This document shows positions 60,285 through 64,000 of a stretch of 64,000 bases of DNA, one piece after another. This DNA comes from Stenotrophomonas sp. ASS1 (GTDB taxonomy: Bacteria > Pseudomonadota > Gammaproteobacteria > Xanthomonadales > Xanthomonadaceae). The position numbers were made by a program, and so were the translations under genes. The notes beneath the pieces are model-generated. The model worked only from the letters and a program-made list of their open reading frames with translations. It was not told where the DNA came from and did not search any database. The stretch spans positions 124,001 to 188,000 of the forward strand of contig NZ_CP031167.1 in the NCBI RefSeq assembly GCF_004346925.1, read 5' to 3'. Every line of letters begins with the position of its first letter. The stretch's first letter is position 1.

Positions 60285-60382
60285 GTAGGTGCCAACCTTG
60301 GTTGGCACGCGGTTGCCGGCCGCTGGCCGGCAACCGCAGCCATCCGATTGCCCGGAGGCAGCCGGCCAGCGGCCGGCTCTAC
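60285..60382. repeat. SMAG-type cluster before truC
   Basis: Direct GTAGGTGCCAACC type at 60285-60309, a headless palindrome GGTTGCCGGCC/GGCCGGCAACC at 60311-60335, and a minus-oriented element at 60361-60382. Confidence 0.8.
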
Positions 60383-60402
60383 CCCATTCAGTGCCCAGCC
60401 CC

Positions 60403-60408
60403 GATAAT
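60403..60408 (+). promoter_or_regulatory. Putative -10 box of truC (leaderless promoter)
   Basis: GATAAT ends 6 nt before the GTG start at 60415. This is the same geometry as mltA, ubiJ and arfB. Confidence 0.4.
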
Positions 60409-60414
60409 CCTGCC

Positions 60415-61158
60415 GTGAGCACCGAACCCAATACCCTCGCCGCGGTCGAGACCGACACCGCGCCCCTGCAGCTGCTGCACCTGGATGAGCGCCTGGCCGT
60501 GGTCAACAAGCCTGCCGGGCTGATGGTCCACGACAGCAAGCTGGCCCGTGGCGAAGACGACTTCCTGGCCGACCGCCTGCGCGAGCAGCTGGGCCGCCCG
60601 ATCTTCCTCGTGCATCGCCTGGACCGGGCCACCAGTGGCTGCCTGCTGCTGGCCTTCGACCGCGATACCGCCAGTGCGCTGGGCAAGGCCCTGATGGGCG
60701 GCGAAGTGCTGAAGGACTACCTGACGGTCTGCCGGGGCTGGCCGGCCGAGCTCACCTGGCAGGTCGATCATGATCTGGACGGCGGCCCGGGCAAGCCGGT
60801 GAAAAAGCCGGCGATCACCGACTTCCAGCGCCTGGCCACCGGCGAGCTGTCGGTGCCGGTCGGTGAATTCACCAGCTCGCGCTACGCACTGCTGCGCTGC
60901 CAGCCGCAGACCGGACGCTTCCGGCAGATCCGCCGGCACCTCAAGCACCTCTCGCATCACATGATCGGCGACACCAGCCACGGCGATGGCCGCCACAACC
61001 GCATCTTCCGCATGCAGGGCGTGCACCGCATGCTGCTGCACGCCGAGCGCCTGCGCTTCCCGCATCCGGACGGTGGCACGGTGGACGTGCGTGCGCCGTT
61101 GGACGGCGGGTTCCAGAAGGCGCTGGACCTGTTCGGCTGGCAGGTGGATACCGATTGA
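60415..61158 (+). CDS. truC: tRNA pseudouridine synthase C (RluA family)
   Basis: TruC makes pseudouridine 65 in tRNAs. The 247-residue RluA-type enzyme shows LAVVNKPAGLMVH, the catalytic HRLDRATSG (67-75, Asp70), and PQTGRFRQIRRHLKHLSHHMIGDTSHGDGRHNR, the conserved arginine-rich binding region of the TruC branch. The start is the GTG at 60415, with a GATAAT box 6 nt upstream and no Shine-Dalgarno. The stop is followed directly by a SMAG pair. Confidence 0.92.
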   Translation: MSTEPNTLAAVETDTAPLQLLHLDERLAVVNKPAGLMVHDSKLARGEDDFLADRLREQLGRPIFLVHRLDRATSGCLLLAFDRDTASALGKALMGGEVLKDYLTVCRGWPAELTWQVDHDLDGGPGKPVKKPAITDFQRLATGELSVPVGEFTSSRYALLRCQPQTGRFRQIRRHLKHLSHHMIGDTSHGDGRHNRIFRMQGVHRMLLHAERLRFPHPDGGTVDVRAPLDGGFQKALDLFGWQVDTD

Positions 61159-61160
61159 CG

Positions 61161-61232
61161 GTAGTGCCGGCCGCTGGCCGGCATCTGCGCGATTCCAGAT
61201 GTAATGGGGAGCCGGCCAGCGGCCGGCACTAC
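61161..61232. repeat. SMAG pair between truC and the DUF2059 gene
   Basis: Direct element at 61161-61183 and minus-oriented element at 61210-61232; the second ends 2 nt from the DUF2059 gene stop. Confidence 0.85.
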
Positions 61233-61233
61233 C

Positions 61234-61761
61234 TCATTTCTTTTCCGGCTCGTTGACGATCGCTTCCAGATCCTTCTGCAGGTCCGCGAACAGCGGCTGC
61301 ATGCGCGCCTGGATTGCCACCATCACGTTCTGCATCAGCGCCGGGGTCTTGTCCAGCAGGCTCTGGCCGGCCGCGCTCTCGTAGAACTCGGCCATCGCCA
61401 GCACGTCTTCCTTGCTGAAGGTCTTTTTGTACAGGTCCACGTACATCGGCCGCAGCTGCTGCCAGGACAGGGCCTGGCGCAGGGTCTGGCTGGTCCGTGC
61501 CTGGATCCGCTTCAGCTGTTCCTGCTGCTGGGCATTGAGCTGGCGCTGTGCGGCTACCTGCTGGAACTGCTGCTGCTGCATCGCCTCGATCTGCGGCAGC
61601 ATGGTGTCGATCATGCTCTGCGCACGTGACGCCGACAGCAGGCGGTTGATGTCGCCATCGGTCGGCGGCGCGGCCAGGGCCGGAACGCTCGCCACGGCCA
61701 GCGCCAGCAGCAGGGCGGCGCGGCGCAGCAGGGACGGCAGGGCGGGTGCGGTGCGGGTCAT
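61234..61761 (-). CDS. DUF2059 secreted protein
   Basis: The 175-residue protein has a signal peptide (LRRAALLLALAVASVPALA) and a helical DUF2059 domain: INRLLSASRAQSMIDTMLPQIEAM, Gln-rich QQQQFQQVAAQRQLNAQQQEQL, LRPMYVDLYKKTFSKEDVLAMAEFYESAAGQSLLDKTPAL. The function is unknown; members are periplasmic. ATG 61761 gives the signal peptide, while a longer frame runs to 61863. It is divergent from arfB, the two starts lying 133 nt apart. Confidence 0.88.
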   Translation of the reverse strand: MTRTAPALPSLLRRAALLLALAVASVPALAAPPTDGDINRLLSASRAQSMIDTMLPQIEAMQQQQFQQVAAQRQLNAQQQEQLKRIQARTSQTLRQALSWQQLRPMYVDLYKKTFSKEDVLAMAEFYESAAGQSLLDKTPALMQNVMVAIQARMQPLFADLQKDLEAIVNEPEKK

Positions 61762-61882
61762 GCGGGCTTCCTGCAGTACATGGGACGGCCAGCATACCCG
61801 CAGCCAAGGCGAAGGCGGCGTGTTCGGTACCTGATCGGCGGCATACGGCGCGCGATGCCGCACTCCGGTGCGTGGCTGCCGC

Positions 61883-61888
61883 TACAAT
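61883..61888 (+). promoter_or_regulatory. Putative -10 box of arfB (leaderless promoter)
   Basis: TACAAT ends 6 nt before the arfB ATG at 61895. Confidence 0.45.
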
Positions 61889-61894
61889 GCGCGG

Positions 61895-62326
61895 ATGGGC
61901 AGTGGACCGGTCACCATCAGCGCGCAGCTTGAAATCCCCGACGGCGAGATCGTCGAGCGGTTCGTGCGTGCCAGTGGCGCCGGTGGCCAGAACGTCAACA
62001 AGGTCTCCACTGCGGTGGAACTACGTTTCGATGTGGCCAACTCGCCCTCGTTGCCTGAACCGTTGCGCGCGCGCCTGCTGGCGCGGCGTGACCGGCGCAT
62101 GACCGGCGAAGGCGTGCTGGTCATCGACGCGCAACGTTTCCGGACCCAGGATCGCAATCGCGAGGATGCGCGCGATCGGCTGGCGGCCTTCATCCAGGCC
62201 GGGCTGAGCGTGCCCAAGCCGCGCAAGGCCACCAAGCCGACCCTCGGGTCGAAACTGCGTCGTCTGGACGCCAAACGCGGGCGCGCGCAGATCAAGCGCG
62301 GGCGCTCATCACGTGACTGGGAGTGA
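61895..62326 (+). CDS. arfB: Alternative ribosome-rescue factor B (YaeJ)
   Basis: ArfB hydrolyses peptidyl-tRNA on ribosomes stalled on mRNAs without a stop codon. The 143-residue protein has the class I release-factor GGQ in SGAGGQNVNKVSTAVELRF (30-32) and a basic C-terminal tail (KPRKATKPTLGSKLRRLDAK, ending RGRSSRDWE) that inserts in the empty mRNA channel. The ATG at 61895 is preceded by TACAAT at 6 nt. The acyltransferase gene follows 4 nt beyond the stop codon. Confidence 0.95.
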   Translation: MGSGPVTISAQLEIPDGEIVERFVRASGAGGQNVNKVSTAVELRFDVANSPSLPEPLRARLLARRDRRMTGEGVLVIDAQRFRTQDRNREDARDRLAAFIQAGLSVPKPRKATKPTLGSKLRRLDAKRGRAQIKRGRSSRDWE

Positions 62327-62330
62327 TTGC

Positions 62331-62933
62331 TTGAACAACCCGACTTCGTTGCTGCCGGCCGTGCCGCCGCAGATGCCGCAGGTCAAACCCAACGCCTTCC
62401 TGCGCTGGCTGGCGCGCTGCACCCTGCGCATGGGCGGCTGGAAGGTGACCGGTACCCTGCCTGACATCCCCAGGCTGGTCTTCATCATCGCCCCGCATTC
62501 GTCCAACTGGGACGGCCTGTGGGGCATGGCCGCGAAGATCGCGCTGGGCATGAAGGTGAAGGTGCTGGGCAAGGCATCGCTGTTCTGGTGGCCGCTCGGC
62601 CCGCTGCTGCACAAGCTGGGCGTGATCCCGCTCGATCGCAGCTCGCCGCAGGGCACGGTGGGCCAGGCGGTGGATCTGCTGCGCAACAACGAGAAGATGT
62701 GGTTCGCCATCACGCCCGAGGGCACCCGCAAGGCCGTGAAGGACTGGAAGGCCGGCTTCCTGAAGATCGCGCGGATGGCCGACGTGCCGATCCTGGCCGC
62801 GTATTTCCACTACCCGGAAAAGACCATCGGCATCGGCCCGCTGTTCACGCCGACCGGCGATGACGCCGCCGACATGGCCGCCATCCGCGAGTTCTACCGG
62901 CCTTGGATCGGCAAGACCCGCGGTACGGTCTGA
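62331..62933 (+). CDS. PlsC-type 1-acyl-glycerol-3-phosphate (lysophospholipid) acyltransferase-like protein
   Basis: The 200-residue protein carries the HX4D acyltransferase box (HSSNWD, residues 56-61), the block LLHKLGVIPLDRSSPQGTV, FAITPEGTRKAVKDWKAGF (second acyltransferase box) and FLKIARMADVPILAAYFHY. It belongs to the PlsC/LPLAT group; the substrate is unknown. Its TTG start at 62331 has GGGAG 7 nt upstream; a GTG at 62313 lies within arfB and is less likely. The gene lies 4 nt after arfB, so both may be cotranscribed. Confidence 0.88.
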   Translation: MNNPTSLLPAVPPQMPQVKPNAFLRWLARCTLRMGGWKVTGTLPDIPRLVFIIAPHSSNWDGLWGMAAKIALGMKVKVLGKASLFWWPLGPLLHKLGVIPLDRSSPQGTVGQAVDLLRNNEKMWFAITPEGTRKAVKDWKAGFLKIARMADVPILAAYFHYPEKTIGIGPLFTPTGDDAADMAAIREFYRPWIGKTRGTV

Positions 62934-63044
62934 GCCGGCCGCAGGCCGCCGCATAGACGCCACGTCCGGCACATGCCGGGCGAGCGCGACAGGAGTAGGG
63001 TGGAGGGCTGGTATCCCGTACCGTCTGCCCAAGGAGTGTTTTAC

Positions 63045-64000
63045 ATGTCGCGTACCGTAGTCCTGGCCGCCGCCATCAGCCTGGCGCTGGCGGCCTGTTC
63101 CGGCAAGGAGTCCACCCCCGTGTCCGATGCCCAGAAAGCCCCGGCCCAGCAGCCGGCCGAAGCCTCCACCAATCCGCTGCTGAGCGCCAGCACGCTGCCG
63201 TTCCAGGCGCCGCAGTTCGACAAGATCAAGGACAGCGACTACCTGCCGGCGTTCGAAGAAGGCATGCGCCAGCACCTGGCCGACGTGCGCAAGATCGCTG
63301 ACAGCAGCGAGCCGGCCACCTTCGACAACACCATCGTGGCGATGGAGCGCAGCGGCGAGACGCTGAACCGCGTGTCGCGCATCTTCTTCGGCCTGGTCCA
63401 GGCCGATACCAACGATGCGCGCCAGAAGATCCAGGAAGACGTGGCGCCGAAGCTGGCCGCGCACCAGGACGAGATCAACCTCGATCCGAAGCTGTTCGCG
63501 CGCGTGAAGTCGCTGTACGACCAGCGTGACACGCTGGAGCTGGACCCGGTGCAGAAGCGCCTGGTCGAGCACTACTACGACGGCCTGGTGCGCGCCGGTG
63601 CGCAGCTGTCCGATGCCGACAAGGCGAGCCTGCGCAAGCTCAACGTGGAAGAGACCACCCTTTCCACCCAGTTCCATACCCGCCTGGTGGCCGCCACCGC
63701 CGCTGCGGCCGTCGTTGTCGACGACAAGGCCAAGCTGGCCGGCCTGGACGAGGACGCGATCAACAACGCCGCCAACGCCGCCAAGGACCGCAAGCTGGAT
63801 GGCAAGTTCCTGCTGCCGCTGCAGAACACCACCCAGCAGCCGGTGCTCGGCTCGCTGAGCGACCGCGACCAGCGTGCCGCCGTGCTGAAGGCTTCGGAAA
63901 CCCGCGCCGAGCGTGGCGATGCCAACGACACCCGGCAGACCGTGCAGCGCCTGGCCCAGCTGCGTGCGCAGAAGGCCAAGCTGCTCGGCTTTGACACCTT
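63045..64000 (+). CDS. dcp: M3-family peptidyl-dipeptidase-like lipoprotein (truncated by window edge)
   Basis: Only the first 318 codons are visible. The product has a lipoprotein signal with lipobox LAAC (Cys18) and the N-terminal helical domain of M3 oligopeptidases (PAFEEGMRQHLADVRKIADSSEPATFDNTIVAME, RVSRIFFGLVQADTND). The HExxH active site should lie beyond the window. AAGGAG precedes the ATG at 63045. Periplasmic anchoring as a lipoprotein is unusual compared with cytoplasmic E. coli Dcp but is common in this family of Xanthomonadaceae proteins, as far as I recall. Confidence 0.85.
   Translation, partial: MSRTVVLAAAISLALAACSGKESTPVSDAQKAPAQQPAEASTNPLLSASTLPFQAPQFDKIKDSDYLPAFEEGMRQHLADVRKIADSSEPATFDNTIVAMERSGETLNRVSRIFFGLVQADTNDARQKIQEDVAPKLAAHQDEINLDPKLFARVKSLYDQRDTLELDPVQKRLVEHYYDGLVRAGAQLSDADKASLRKLNVEETTLSTQFHTRLVAATAAAAVVVDDKAKLAGLDEDAINNAANAAKDRKLDGKFLLPLQNTTQQPVLGSLSDRDQRAAVLKASETRAERGDANDTRQTVQRLAQLRAQKAKLLGFDT

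Noticed and set aside
1..64000. Prophage, insertion sequence or integrative element
   Set aside because: No integrase, transposase, phage structural gene, target-site duplication or tRNA attachment site was seen; gene content and composition are even throughout, apart from the AT-rich patches near 21.8 kb and 46.4 kb.

Overview
The window looks like a chromosomal segment of Stenotrophomonas, most likely the S. maltophilia complex. GC content is high throughout. Dozens of short GTAG-headed palindromes of the SMAG (REP-like) family sit in the gaps between genes. Xanthomonadaceae hallmarks are present: Ax21, an oleABCD cluster, and a type IV secretion effector with the XVIPCD signal. No rRNA, tRNA, CRISPR array, insertion sequence or prophage is visible, and most of the window is ordinary core genome.

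Layout. 1-3.5 kb: a LytTR-type two-component pair (the regulator is cut by the window edge) and a divergent secreted S33 peptidase. 3.5-8.4 kb: lytic transglycosylase mltA, a higBA toxin-antitoxin pair and the ntrBC nitrogen regulators. 8.4-12.1 kb: two tandem lipoprotein Cu/Zn superoxide dismutases, an unrecognised conserved gene and a divergent thiolase (fadI-like). 12.3-18.6 kb: hemD-hemX-hemY on one strand, then a thioesterase, a small secreted protein, a membrane rhodanese, secB and gpsA on the other. 18.7-24.4 kb: a SnoaL-like secreted protein, an Ivy-type lysozyme-inhibitor lipoprotein, a hipBA pair with a phased operator array, an L,D-transpeptidase, an Lpp-like lipoprotein and a HExxH metallopeptidase. 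24.6-28.1 kb: ax21, an AraC regulator with a VOC protein, a DyP peroxidase and a TonB-fold secreted protein. 28.1-33 kb: a six-unit SMAG array, then a thiamine uptake operon (TPP riboswitch, TonB-dependent receptor, PnuT-like permease) preceded by an APH-like kinase. 33-37 kb: a glycine-zipper protein and a probable T4SS antibacterial effector with its immunity lipoprotein. 37-45 kb: an EvgS/BvgS-like hybrid kinase with a divergent LuxR-type regulator, a cytochrome c lipoprotein, ETF-ubiquinone oxidoreductase and glutaryl-CoA dehydrogenase. 45-50 kb: trmL, a VRPS-repeat secreted protein, an M16 protease and a DUF4156 lipoprotein. 50.2-55.5 kb: oleA, oleB, an antisense YkgJ-type gene, oleC and oleD (long-chain olefin synthesis). 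55.5-64 kb: a DUF1328 peptide, ddl, ubiJ-ubiB, a methyltransferase, truC, a DUF2059 protein, arfB, an acyltransferase and a truncated M3 peptidase.

How the parts work together. Several neighbourhoods form functional units: NtrB/NtrC with an NtrC-like box over the ntrB start; ETF-QO with an acyl-CoA dehydrogenase (electrons to ubiquinone); UbiJ/UbiB in ubiquinone synthesis; OleABCD as one pathway; a thiamine import operon under riboswitch control; and an effector/immunity pair for interbacterial killing. Envelope biology is over-represented (MltA, L,D-transpeptidase, Ivy lipoprotein, Lpp-like protein, Ddl and many lipoproteins).

The most interesting signals are the multi-enzyme XVIPCD effector with its lipoprotein partner, the SMAG array that supplies the stop codons of both flanking genes, the 49-bp-phased hipBA operators, a group of genes whose -10 box lies 5-7 nt before the start codon (predicted leaderless mRNAs), CT-rich hairpins on both sides of ax21, and a large structured palindrome upstream of ubiJ. 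All family assignments come from reading motifs by eye; no database search was run.
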